Positions 1-5,839 of a stretch of 5,839 nucleotides of DNA are shown here, in pieces; the first letter of the stretch is position 1, and each line of letters begins with the position of its first letter. The stretch comes from Nocardioidaceae bacterium. GTDB taxonomy: Bacteria; Actinomycetota; Actinomycetes; Propionibacteriales; Nocardioidaceae. A program made the position numbers and the translations under genes. The notes under the pieces are model-generated. The model was not told the DNA's origin and ran no database searches. It was given only the letters and a program-made list of their open reading frames with translations. The DNA lies in contig JAGQUE010000639.1 in the NCBI GenBank assembly GCA_020438665.1, positions 1-5,839 on the forward strand, given 5' to 3'.

Positions 1-437
1 ACGAAGAACAGCGGGTGCTCGGTCTCGGGGTGGCTGATCGACTTGCGGATCGTGGGGACGGCCGCCAGGGCGTCCGCGGCCATGCTCAAGATGATCGCCG
101 CGTTCGGGGCGTCCGTGAGCGCCCACAACAGCACCGCGAGCCCCGACAGCCCTCCGCAGGCCCAGTCGAAGAGGCCGAGCTGCCAGTAGGCGCCCCTGCG
201 CAGGTAGGACGACAGCAGCACCAGCAACGGCCCCAACGCGATCCCGAAGGTCATCAGGGTGCGCAACCCGACCCCCTGATCGAGCTCGGCGGCGAAGACG
301 ACGGCGGGCGCGACCGCCCAGAGGAGCCAGGAGGCTCGGTTGGGCCGCACCTGACCCTTCACGATCATGGCGATGTAGTGCACGCTGCCGACCAGGTTGA
401 GCACGAGGGTCAGATAGACCCACCGCTCATCGATCAT
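1..437 (-). CDS. Uncharacterised multi-pass membrane protein (3' end outside window)
   Basis: An open frame runs from an ATG at 437 to the window edge without a stop, giving 145 residues. An AGGGG ribosome binding site at 443-447 lies 5 nt before the start. The protein has about five hydrophobic segments, near residues 6-26, 36-52, 58-79, 87-107 and 113-130, so it should sit in the cytoplasmic membrane. Two short motifs look repeated: an N-x-x-S-W-L-L-W-x-x-x-P stretch at 33-44, and a D-A-L-A-A-V-P-T stretch at 122-129 followed by R-K-S and an acidic tail. Proteins of this type are known to me only as hypothetical membrane proteins. The proline placement faintly recalls PQ-loop/SemiSWEET transporters, but that is inference and no transport function is claimed. 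It is transcribed away from the first ligase gene and shares a 304-bp intergenic region with it. The reading as a real gene is strong: membrane-like composition, a good RBS and GC-rich third positions. Plus-strand frames over the same DNA are Arg/Gln/His-rich and not credible. Confidence 0.8.
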   Translation of the reverse strand, partial: MIDERWVYLTLVLNLVGSVHYIAMIVKGQVRPNRASWLLWAVAPAVVFAAELDQGVGLRTLMTFGIALGPLLVLLSSYLRRGAYWQLGLFDWACGGLSGLAVLLWALTDAPNAAIILSMAADALAAVPTIRKSISHPETEHPLFF

Positions 438-455
438 CCCGACCCCTGTTGCTCG

Positions 456-477
456 CCGCCGGGCCCTCGCCCGGCGG
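456..477. promoter_or_regulatory. Perfect 9-bp GC hairpin upstream of the membrane protein gene
   Basis: The arms CCGCCGGGC (456-464) and GCCCGGCGG (469-477) are exact reverse complements around a CCTC loop. The structure ends 18 bp before the membrane protein ATG and just upstream of its AGGGG ribosome binding site, so in that transcript it would be a 5' leader hairpin. No run of T follows it on either strand, which argues against an intrinsic terminator. A double-stranded operator site is the other reading. The role is inferred from position only. Confidence 0.4.
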
Positions 478-727
478 GCCACAGTGTCTCAAACCATCCT
501 GAGCGGCTGCTTGTGACGGCGTACTCACCCCGACCGACCAGCCTCTGCCGTGAGCGACCCACGCACCCGGGGCGGAGGCCTTCCATGGCAGTCCGGCGCA
601 CGATCCGAGCCGCTGACGGCAGCCGCCGCATCGCGCTTCCAGGCTGCCGCGGACGGCGAACCGGGCGTATGGTCGACGTTCCGGCCTCGTACCGCACGTC
701 GCCGGCGGGGCCGAGCGCCCCTGTCTC

Positions 728-736
728 GGGGGTGAG
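728..736 (+). promoter_or_regulatory. Ribosome binding site of the first ligase gene
   Basis: GGGGGTGAG lies 5 nt before the ATG at 742 and supports that start. The preceding bases make up TCTCGGGGG, which recurs before the second ligase gene at 2630-2638. Confidence 0.65.
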
Positions 737-741
737 CGTCG

Positions 742-1965
742 ATGTCGATCCCGCTACAGCACTCGGAGCGCGAGGGGTGGTCGAGGACCGCACCCGACGA
801 CGCACGGCGGGTGACGGGCTTCTCACCCGAGTTCGTGCCCGGGGGTGACTTCACCCTTGGCGCCGAGGAGGAGGCCCTGCTGGTGCAGCGCAACGGCCGG
901 CTGCGCACCACCGGCGCGGTACGCCTCGCGGCAGCGTTGTCGCACGCACCGGCGACCGCAGGACTGGTCGTGCCGGACGTGTTCGCCAACCAGGTCGAGC
1001 TCAACAGCGCGGTCTGCGACAGCGCCGAGTCGCTGCACCGCTCCATGCGCCAACTGCGTGAGCAGGTGCGCGCCGCCGGTGCCTGGCTGATGGCTGTCGG
1101 CACCCACCCGGCCGCGGAGTTCGGCGCGATCCGCACCGTGTCGAACGCGCGCGCGAAGGCGATCCACGACGAGTTCGTCGGCCTGCTGAGGGCACCCACC
1201 TCGGCGCTGCAGATCCACGTGGGCTTCCCCGACACCGAGACCGCGATGACCGCCTATCACGGTCTGCGCCACCAGCTCCCCGTCCTGCGGGCCCTGGGCG
1301 CGAGTTCTCCGATGTGGCACGGCCAGGACTCGGGGCTGGTCTCGACGCGCGCGGCGATCATGTGGTCCTACCCACGTGTGGGGATCCCGCCGGGCGTGCG
1401 CGACTACGAGGACTACGTGCATCAGGCGACGACGTTGATGTCGGCTGCGGAGGTGGCCGACGAGTCCTACCTGTGGTGGGACATGCGGGTCCAGCCACAG
1501 CTGGGCACCCTCGAGGTGCGGGTGCTGGACAGCCAGCCGTCACTGGAGCATGCCGCCGGTCTGGCCGCGCTGATCCAGGGGATGGCGCGCGCCGCGGTGG
1601 AACGGCCGCTGACCGAGCACCTGCCCTCGGCGGTGCTGGCGGAGAACGACTTCCGTGCCGTCCGCTACGGGCTGGACGCCCGGATCTTCGACATGGGTGG
1701 AGTCATGCGCCCGATTCGCCTGATCGCGGGTCAGGCCCTCACCCGCGCTCGCGACGCCCTGCGCGGAGACCGCCTCGACGCGCCACTGGATGTCGTGGCG
1801 GCGATGCTGTGGGAGCCCACCGAGGCCGCCCGCCAGCGCGGGGTCTTCCGCGAGAAGGGGCTGCCCGCGCTGCTGCGGGACCTCACTCATCGCACCAATG
1901 GCCTGGGCAGCGGCGATGAGCCTCCGCGCGCGGGCGGTCGCCGGCTTGACGGCTCGTCAGGGTAG
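742..1965 (+). CDS. YbdK/GCS2-family carboxylate-amine ligase, paralogue 1
   Basis: This 407-residue protein belongs to the glutamate-cysteine ligase type 2 (GCS2, YbdK-like) family. These are cytosolic ATP-dependent enzymes that join a carboxylate, classically the gamma-carboxyl of glutamate, to an amine. Visible family landmarks are T-L-G-A-E-E-E at 38-44, the N-Q-V-E-L-N segment at 83-88, G-T-H-P at 120-123, I-H-V-G at 158-161, A-S-S-P at 187-190, W-W-D-M-R at 245-249, G-T-L-E-V-R at 255-260, and a Y-G-L-D-A segment near 311-315. The typical H-x-H-V-G motif is Q-I-H-V-G here, and the usual R-P after W-D-x is R-V. The ATG at 742 is chosen for its RBS and because the N-terminus M-S-I-P-L-Q matches the M-T-I-P-Q-Q start of paralogue 2. 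The C-terminus carries a Gly/Arg/Pro-rich tail longer than in paralogue 2. The family is clear. The substrate is not: nothing nearby belongs to glutathione or ergothioneine synthesis. Confidence 0.92.
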   Translation: MSIPLQHSEREGWSRTAPDDARRVTGFSPEFVPGGDFTLGAEEEALLVQRNGRLRTTGAVRLAAALSHAPATAGLVVPDVFANQVELNSAVCDSAESLHRSMRQLREQVRAAGAWLMAVGTHPAAEFGAIRTVSNARAKAIHDEFVGLLRAPTSALQIHVGFPDTETAMTAYHGLRHQLPVLRALGASSPMWHGQDSGLVSTRAAIMWSYPRVGIPPGVRDYEDYVHQATTLMSAAEVADESYLWWDMRVQPQLGTLEVRVLDSQPSLEHAAGLAALIQGMARAAVERPLTEHLPSAVLAENDFRAVRYGLDARIFDMGGVMRPIRLIAGQALTRARDALRGDRLDAPLDVVAAMLWEPTEAARQRGVFREKGLPALLRDLTHRTNGLGSGDEPPRAGGRRLDGSSG

Positions 1966-1970
1966 CTGAA

Positions 1971-2012
1971 CCAGCACCGCCCACCCAGCACCACCCAACC
2001 AGCACCACCACC
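1971..2012. repeat. Three 14-bp direct tandem repeats in a convergent gap
   Basis: Three copies stand head to tail with an exact 14-bp period: ccagcaccgcccac (1971-1984), ccagcaccacccaa (1985-1998) and ccagcaccaccacc (1999-2012). The first eight bases are identical in all three. They fill most of the 64-bp gap between the stop of the first ligase gene and the stop of the convergent oxidoreductase gene. The plus strand is C/A-only apart from one G per unit (two in the first), and the minus strand is correspondingly G/T-rich. No intrinsic terminator with a T-tract is visible in this gap. The repeats could serve transcript ending or protein binding, or could simply be replication slippage; the sequence does not decide. 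Confidence 0.75.
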
Positions 2013-2029
2013 ACCCGGGCGTACGGCGC

Positions 2030-2500
<471 letters not shown>

Positions 2501-2645
2501 GGCCCCGAGCGTGCCAGACCCGGGAAGCCTCGCCCCAGCGGGGAGGGCCACGGGAGACACCCGGGCCCGACACAGGTGACTCGCAGCCGACGAACGGGTA
2601 CCCCGATCGGGCGGGGCGATGACGCCTGCTCTCGGGGGCGATGAG
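2501..2645. other. Divergent intergenic region between oxidoreductase and second ligase genes
   Basis: These 145 bp must hold the promoters of the minus-strand oxidoreductase gene and the plus-strand second ligase gene. I see two overlapping palindromes, GGGTACCC (2596-2603) and CCCGATCGGG (2602-2611), and the RBS of the ligase at 2634-2638. No clear -35/-10 pair is visible on either strand. Confidence 0.5.
2634..2638 (+). promoter_or_regulatory. Ribosome binding site deciding the second ligase start
   Basis: GGGGG lies 7 nt before the ATG at 2646. It supports that ATG over the in-frame ATG at 2619, whose nearest G-run (2613-2616) is only 2 nt away. The nine bases TCTCGGGGG ending here match those before the first ligase gene. 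Confidence 0.6.
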
Positions 2646-3815
2646 ATGACGATTCCACAGCAGCCGGGTCCACGACGGCTTGGTCCACTGCACACCGGCA
2701 CGCTGCCGACGGCGGAGCAGCAGTTCCGTCCCGGCGGCGAGTTCACGCTTGGTGCGGAGGAGGAGTCGCTGCTCGTGCGACGCAACGGTCACCTGCGTTC
2801 CGGTGGCGCCGAGCGGCTCGCCACCGAGCTGGCCCGCCATCCCTCGGCCGCGGGTGTCGTCAAGCCGGAGATCTTCGCCAACCAGATCGAGCTCAACAGT
2901 GTCGTCTGCGAGAGCGCCGAACAGCTCCACGGCTCGCTCGCGGGGCTGCGGGCCGACGTACGCCGCGCCGGCGCGTGGCTGCTCGCCACCGGCGTCCACC
3001 CGGCAGCCCGGTTCGGTCAAGTGCGAACCGTGAGATCGGCCCGCTACGACGCGATCTACGCCGAGCTCGGCGGGCTGCTCCGGACGCCGACCTCGTCGCT
3101 CCAGGTCCACGTCGGCTTCCCCGACGCCGAGACCGCGATGACGGCCTACGCCGGACTGCGCCACCAGCTGCCGATCCTGCGCGCGCTCGGGGCGAGCTCG
3201 CCGCTGTGGTACGGCCAGGACTCCGGCCTGGTCTGCGCCCGCGCCGCCATCATGTGGTCCTATCCGCGCGTCGGGATCCCGCCGGCGGTCCACGACTATG
3301 AGGAGTACGTCGACCGAGCGACCCAGGCCATGGCGGCCGCGGAGGTGCCGGACCACTCGTTCCTGTGGTGGGACATGCGGGTCCAGCCACAGCTCGGAAC
3401 GCTCGAGGTGCGGGTGATGGACACCCAGACCTCACTCGAGCAGGCCGCTGGTCTCGCGGCCCTGGTCCAAGGGATCGCCCGGGCCGCCGTCGAGCGGCCC
3501 CTGTTCGAGGATCTGCCGTCGGAGGTGCTGGCCGAGAACGACTTCCGCGCCGCCCGCTTTGGCCTCGACGCCCGCATCGTCGACAGCAACGGCACGATGC
3601 GCCCGATGCGGATGATCGCAGGGCAAGCCCTCACCCGGGCCCGCGAGGCACTCCGCGGCGACGGCCTGGATGCCGCCCTGGACACCGTCGCCCACCAGCT
3701 GTGGGAACCGAGCGAGGCCGCCCGCCAGCGCCGTGTCTTCCGCGACGAGGGCCTCCCTGCCCTGCTGAGCGACCTCACCGACCGCAGCAACAGCGTTGCC
3801 GTCCAGCCCGCCTGA
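2646..3815 (+). CDS. YbdK/GCS2-family carboxylate-amine ligase, paralogue 2
   Basis: This 389-residue protein aligns without gaps to paralogue 1 from the F-x-P-G-G segment (27-31) to near its C-terminus, at about 73% identity by hand count. The middle third is most conserved (about 78%) and the N-terminal third least (about 65%). The same landmarks occur: T-L-G-A-E-E-E at 34-40, N-Q-I-E-L-N at 79-84, Q-V-H-V-G at 153-157, A-S-S-P at 183-186, W-W-D-M-R at 241-245, and G-T-L-E-V-R at 251-256. It shares the non-canonical Q for the first H of H-x-H-V-G and R-V for R-P. The expected chemistry is ATP-dependent amide bond formation on a carboxylate, probably glutamate. An in-frame ATG at 2619 would add nine residues, but the RBS and the M-T-I-P start shared with paralogue 1 favour 2646. 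The gene converges on the SDR gene with a 15-nt gap. Both copies are intact, so this is not a decaying duplicate. Substrate unknown. Confidence 0.92.
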   Translation: MTIPQQPGPRRLGPLHTGTLPTAEQQFRPGGEFTLGAEEESLLVRRNGHLRSGGAERLATELARHPSAAGVVKPEIFANQIELNSVVCESAEQLHGSLAGLRADVRRAGAWLLATGVHPAARFGQVRTVRSARYDAIYAELGGLLRTPTSSLQVHVGFPDAETAMTAYAGLRHQLPILRALGASSPLWYGQDSGLVCARAAIMWSYPRVGIPPAVHDYEEYVDRATQAMAAAEVPDHSFLWWDMRVQPQLGTLEVRVMDTQTSLEQAAGLAALVQGIARAAVERPLFEDLPSEVLAENDFRAARFGLDARIVDSNGTMRPMRMIAGQALTRAREALRGDGLDAALDTVAHQLWEPSEAARQRRVFRDEGLPALLSDLTDRSNSVAVQPA

Positions 3816-3830
3816 GCCGGCGTTCGTTCC

Positions 3831-4589
3831 TCAGCCGTCCGGCGCGCGCAGCCGCAGGCCGGCCATGCCACCGTCGACGGCGAGCACGGTGCCGACCGTG
3901 GAGCCGGAGGACGGTCCGGCCAGATAGGCGACGGCGCCGGCCACCTCCGCGGGGGTGACCAGCCGACCGTGCGGCTGCCGAGCCTCCATGGCTCGGCGCT
4001 CGGCCCCGGCGTCGGCCGCCTGGGCGAGCAGTCCCGTCACGAAGGGGGTGTCGACGGTGCCGGGGTTGACCGCGTTGACCCGGATGCCCTCGCGGACGTG
4101 GTCGGCGGCCATGGCGAGGGTCAGCGCCTGGATCGCGCCCTTGGTCGCTGCATAGACCGCGCGCCTCGGCAGGCCCGCGGTGGCTGCGATCGAGGCGACG
4201 TTGACGACGGCGGCCGCGCGCGACCGCCTGAGGTGGGGCAGGACAGCGCGGGTGAGGCGTACGGCGCCCATCACGTTGACGTCGAACAGGCTCAACCACT
4301 GCGCGTCGGTGGCCTCCTCGACGGTGCCGATGGCGCCGACGCCCGCGTTGTTGACCACGATGTCGAGCCCCCCGCGCCGATCGACCACCTGCGCCACAGC
4401 GCGTCTCACCGCGGCGTCGTCGGTGACGTCGACGACGAACCGGTCACAGCCGACCGGCGCGGTGGCGGGTTCGAGGTCGAAGACCGCGACGGCGGCGCCG
4501 CGCGAGAGCAGCTCCTCGGCGATGGCGGCACCGATCCCCGAGGCGCCTCCGGAGACCAGCGCAACCAGCCCGGCGAGCTCACCCGTCAC
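3831..4589 (-). CDS. SDR-family NAD(P)-dependent dehydrogenase
   Basis: This is a classical short-chain dehydrogenase/reductase of 252 residues, the normal length. It has the Rossmann glycine motif S-G-G-A-S-G-I-G at 13-20, Asp38 at the end of the second strand (which usually means NAD rather than NADP), N-N-A-G at 80-83, and a full catalytic tetrad N105, S133, Y146, K150 with Y-A-A-T-K intact. The C-terminal N-P-G-T-V-D-T-P and V-D-G-G-M segments are also typical. The start is the GTG at 4589: it overlaps the FAH stop as GTGA and has a GGGAGG ribosome binding site 7 nt upstream. A longer in-frame version with eight more residues would start inside the FAH gene and lacks support. As the last gene of the kinase-FAH-SDR operon, it may oxidise the 4-hydroxyl of a 2-keto-3-deoxy sugar acid, making the diketo substrate that the FAH enzyme cleaves, as in the oxidative L-fucose/L-rhamnose routes. 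The family is certain; the substrate is inferred from neighbours. Confidence 0.93.
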   Translation of the reverse strand: MTGELAGLVALVSGGASGIGAAIAEELLSRGAAVAVFDLEPATAPVGCDRFVVDVTDDAAVRRAVAQVVDRRGGLDIVVNNAGVGAIGTVEEATDAQWLSLFDVNVMGAVRLTRAVLPHLRRSRAAAVVNVASIAATAGLPRRAVYAATKGAIQALTLAMAADHVREGIRVNAVNPGTVDTPFVTGLLAQAADAGAERRAMEARQPHGRLVTPAEVAGAVAYLAGPSSGSTVGTVLAVDGGMAGLRLRAPDG

Positions 4590-5446
4590 GGTTCCGCCTC
4601 CCACGCGAGGCACACCTGGCGCTGCCGCCCGAGCCCGTCGATCACGACCTCGATGACATCACCCGGCGCGAGGTAGGGGAACCGCCCGGACAGCGCGACC
4701 CCTTCGGGAGTGCCGGTCAGGACGAGGTCGCCGGGCTCGAGTGTCATGAACCGGCCGAGATGCCAGAGCAGCTCCGCGACGCCGACGATCTGGTCGGCGG
4801 TGCTGGAGTCCTGCCGCGGCTCGCCGTTGACCCACGACCGCAGCCGCAGGTCCTGCGGGTCGACCTCGTCGGGCGTGACCAGCCACGGGCCCAGCGGGGT
4901 GAAGCCGGGACAGCACTTCCCCTTGCTCCACTGGCCTCCGGACAGCTCGAGCTGGAACTCGCGCTCGGAGAGGTCGTCGGCGAGCACGAGTCCCGCCACG
5001 CAGGCGAGCGCGTCGGCGGCGGAGTTCAGATAGGACACCGGCCGGCCGATGACGACGCCGAGCTCGACCTCCCAGTCGGTGCGCCGCGAGCCGCGCGGCA
5101 GGACGAGCGGATCGTGAGGGCCGGTGACGGTGTTGGGCGCCTTGAGGAACACCACCGGGTGCTCCGGCGGCTCGACTCCCGACTCGGCGGCGTGGGCCGC
5201 ATAGTTGTGCCCGATGCACACGATCATCCCCGGCCGGGCGATCGGTGGGCCGATCCGCAGCCGGTCGGCGCCATCGACGACGGGCAGGTCGCCGCGGCCG
5301 AGGGCGGCCGCCACCCGGTCGGGACCATCACTCGACCAGAACGCGCCGTCGAGGTCCTCGGTCACGGACGCGAGGCTGAGCATGTCGTCTCCCACGACCA
5401 CGACGGGCATCTCGCCGCCGACCGGACCGAGCCGCGCGAGCCTCAT
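4586..5446 (-). CDS. Fumarylacetoacetate hydrolase (FAH) family protein
   Basis: The 286-residue protein has the FAH catalytic domain from about residue 72 onward, after a variable N-terminal part. Key features are I-G-H-N-Y-A-A-H at 78-85, F-L-K-A-P at 100-104, the metal ligands E126 and E128 in D-W-E-V-E-L-G-V-V-I-G, an acidic D157-D158 (D158 aligns with the usual third ligand), W-S-K-G-K at 173-177, P-L-G-P-W, and L-T-G-T-P-E-G-V followed by the G-R-F-P-Y-L and P-G-D segments. Family members are cytosolic Mg/Mn enzymes that hydrolyse or decarboxylate C-C bonds in keto acids. Length and sequence resemble 2,4-diketo-3-deoxy-sugar-acid hydrolases, which release pyruvate plus a hydroxy acid, and the SDR and kinase neighbours fit that. 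A ring-cleavage product hydrolase is the main alternative. The start ATG at 5446 overlaps the kinase stop as ATGA and has GAGGG 7 nt upstream, so translation is probably coupled. The gene ends in a GTGA overlap with the SDR start. Confidence 0.9.
   Translation of the reverse strand: MRLARLGPVGGEMPVVVVGDDMLSLASVTEDLDGAFWSSDGPDRVAAALGRGDLPVVDGADRLRIGPPIARPGMIVCIGHNYAAHAAESGVEPPEHPVVFLKAPNTVTGPHDPLVLPRGSRRTDWEVELGVVIGRPVSYLNSAADALACVAGLVLADDLSEREFQLELSGGQWSKGKCCPGFTPLGPWLVTPDEVDPQDLRLRSWVNGEPRQDSSTADQIVGVAELLWHLGRFMTLEPGDLVLTGTPEGVALSGRFPYLAPGDVIEVVIDGLGRQRQVCLAWEAEP
4597..4602 (-). promoter_or_regulatory. Ribosome binding site deciding the SDR GTG start
   Basis: On the minus strand this reads GGGAGG, 7 nt before the GTG at 4589 and inside the end of the FAH gene. 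It is the strongest Shine-Dalgarno match in the window and fixes the SDR start at the GTGA overlap. Confidence 0.75.
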
Positions 5447-5839
5447 CGTTGCACCCTCGCGCCCGCGCCACGGGTGAGCGCCTCGACCTCGGCGAGCGAG
5501 GCCATCGACACGTCGCCGGGCGTCGTCATCGCCAGCGCGCCGTGGGCGGCGCCGTACTCGACGGCCGTGGCGAGGTCGCGCCCGGTGAGCAGCGCATAGA
5601 TCAGACCGGAGGCAAAGCTGTCGCCGCCGCCGACCCGGTCGAGGATGTCGAGGCCGTCGCGCTGGGTGGCGCGCACGAACCCGGACGGGTCCGACCAGGC
5701 GAGGGCGCCCCAGTCGTTGGTGCTGGCCGAGGTGACCCGCCGCAACGTGGTGGCCGCCACCGTCAGTTGGGGATAGTCGGCGACGACCGCCTCGATCATG
5801 CGGCGAAAGGCACCGACGTCCAGGTCGTCGACGTCGACG
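5443..5839 (-). CDS. PfkB-family sugar kinase, KdgK-like (5' end outside window)
   Basis: Only the C-terminal 131 residues are present; the frame stays open to the right edge, so the ATG at 5799 is internal and not the start. The fragment holds the second PfkB signature, D-R-V-G-G-G-D-S-F, in which the Asp after the three glycines is the catalytic base and the glycines form the anion hole. A preceding T-L-R-R-V-T-S-A-S-T-N-D-W-G-A segment and the following A-S-G-L-I-Y are typical of 2-keto-3-deoxygluconate kinases rather than ribokinases or fructokinases. Such enzymes phosphorylate 2-keto-3-deoxy-gluconate or close relatives with ATP in the cytosol, feeding the Entner-Doudoroff aldolase step. 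The stop overlaps the FAH start as ATGA, placing this gene upstream in the same operon. The sugar-acid assignment is family inference; the substrate-binding N-terminal half is not visible. Confidence 0.85.
   Translation of the reverse strand, partial: VDVDDLDVGAFRRMIEAVVADYPQLTVAATTLRRVTSASTNDWGALAWSDPSGFVRATQRDGLDILDRVGGGDSFASGLIYALLTGRDLATAVEYGAAHGALAMTTPGDVSMASLAEVEALTRGAGARVQR
5454..5458 (-). promoter_or_regulatory. Ribosome binding site of the FAH gene
   Basis: On the minus strand this reads GAGGG, 7 nt before the ATG at 5446 and inside the kinase coding region. It supports the ATGA overlap as the true kinase/FAH junction. Confidence 0.65.

Larger units (their letters stand above)
438..741. 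other. Divergent intergenic region, 304 bp
   Basis: This stretch separates the start of the minus-strand membrane protein gene from the start of the first plus-strand ligase gene, so promoters for both should lie here. I see a perfect 9-bp hairpin (456-477), a looser 8-bp inverted repeat (617-624 with 642-649) and the ligase RBS (728-736). TATGGT at 668-673 fits a loose -10 pattern, but no convincing -35 box stands 16-18 bp upstream, so no promoter is called. Open frames crossing the region are low-complexity and Arg/Pro-rich and are not taken as genes. Confidence 0.6.

Noticed and set aside
668..673. TATGGT as a -10 promoter element for the first ligase gene
   Set aside because: No acceptable -35 hexamer is found 16-18 bp upstream, and such a hexamer is expected by chance in this length of DNA.
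550..735. 61-codon plus-strand frame starting GTG and ending 6 nt before the first ligase gene
   Set aside because: There is no RBS before the GTG. About 28% of its third codon positions are A or T, far more than in the real genes here, and the product is Arg/Pro-rich without a motif. A leader peptide cannot be fully excluded.
434..826. Minus-strand frame of 130 codons over the left intergenic region
   Set aside because: Low-complexity Arg/Ser/Pro/Gly composition. It overlaps both the membrane protein start and the ligase start, with no family resemblance.
15..848. Long plus-strand open frame of 277 codons across the left part of the window
   Set aside because: Its product is dominated by Arg, Gln, His, Pro and Gly with no recognisable domain. 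It lies antisense to a well-formed membrane protein and overlaps the start of the first ligase gene in another frame.
2619..2645. Nine-residue longer start for the second ligase
   Set aside because: The G-run is too close to this ATG (2 nt), whereas the ATG at 2646 has a well-spaced RBS and matches the start of the paralogue.
2501..2785. N-terminal extension of the oxidoreductase up to an ATG at 2785
   Set aside because: The extension is antisense to the start of the second ligase gene and has no family similarity. M-A-R-Q-I-A-T-N at 2500 is the usual N-terminus.
3816..3843. GCCGG/CCGGC stem between the convergent ligase and SDR genes as a terminator
   Set aside because: Only 5 bp with an 18-nt loop and no T-tract on either strand.
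3969..5599. Long plus-strand frames opposite the SDR, FAH and kinase genes (3969-4676 and 4760-5599)
   Set aside because: These are antisense shadows typical of high-GC genes. The opposite strand has complete catalytic motifs and coupled start/stop overlaps.

Overview
The window is very GC-rich (roughly 70% by eye) and its genes use almost only G or C at third codon positions. The proteins include an F420-type PPOX oxidoreductase, two YbdK/GCS2-type ligases and a PfkB sugar-acid kinase. Together these point to a chromosomal stretch of a high-GC actinomycete. Nocardioides or a relative is a reasonable guess, but that is inference, since no marker gene is present. No RNA gene, insertion sequence, phage gene or CRISPR array is visible.

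Layout from left to right. Positions 1-437 (minus strand) hold the first 145 codons of an uncharacterised multi-pass membrane protein whose 3' end lies outside the window. Positions 438-741 are a divergent intergenic region with a perfect 9-bp hairpin next to the membrane gene. Next come two paralogous carboxylate-amine ligases of the GCS2/YbdK family, both on the plus strand (742-1965 and 2646-3815). They are about 73% identical by hand alignment. A minus-strand PPOX-class F420-dependent oxidoreductase gene (2030-2500) lies between them. The short convergent gap after the first ligase carries three 14-bp direct repeats.

The right half is a tightly packed minus-strand operon, transcribed from the right edge toward the left. 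It encodes a PfkB-family kinase resembling 2-keto-3-deoxygluconate kinase (5' end outside the window), then a fumarylacetoacetate-hydrolase (FAH) family enzyme, then a short-chain dehydrogenase/reductase (SDR). Each junction is a 4-nt start/stop overlap (ATGA, then GTGA). All three families can act on 2-keto-3-deoxy sugar acids: the kinase would phosphorylate them, while the SDR and FAH pair would oxidise the 4-position and then hydrolyse the diketo product. The operon therefore looks like sugar-acid catabolism, though the exact substrate cannot be read from the sequence.

The most interesting part is the pair of ligases. They share changes at positions that are well conserved in characterised YbdK proteins, they sit beside an F420-type enzyme, and they probably belong to an organism that makes mycothiol rather than glutathione. 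Their substrates are unknown.
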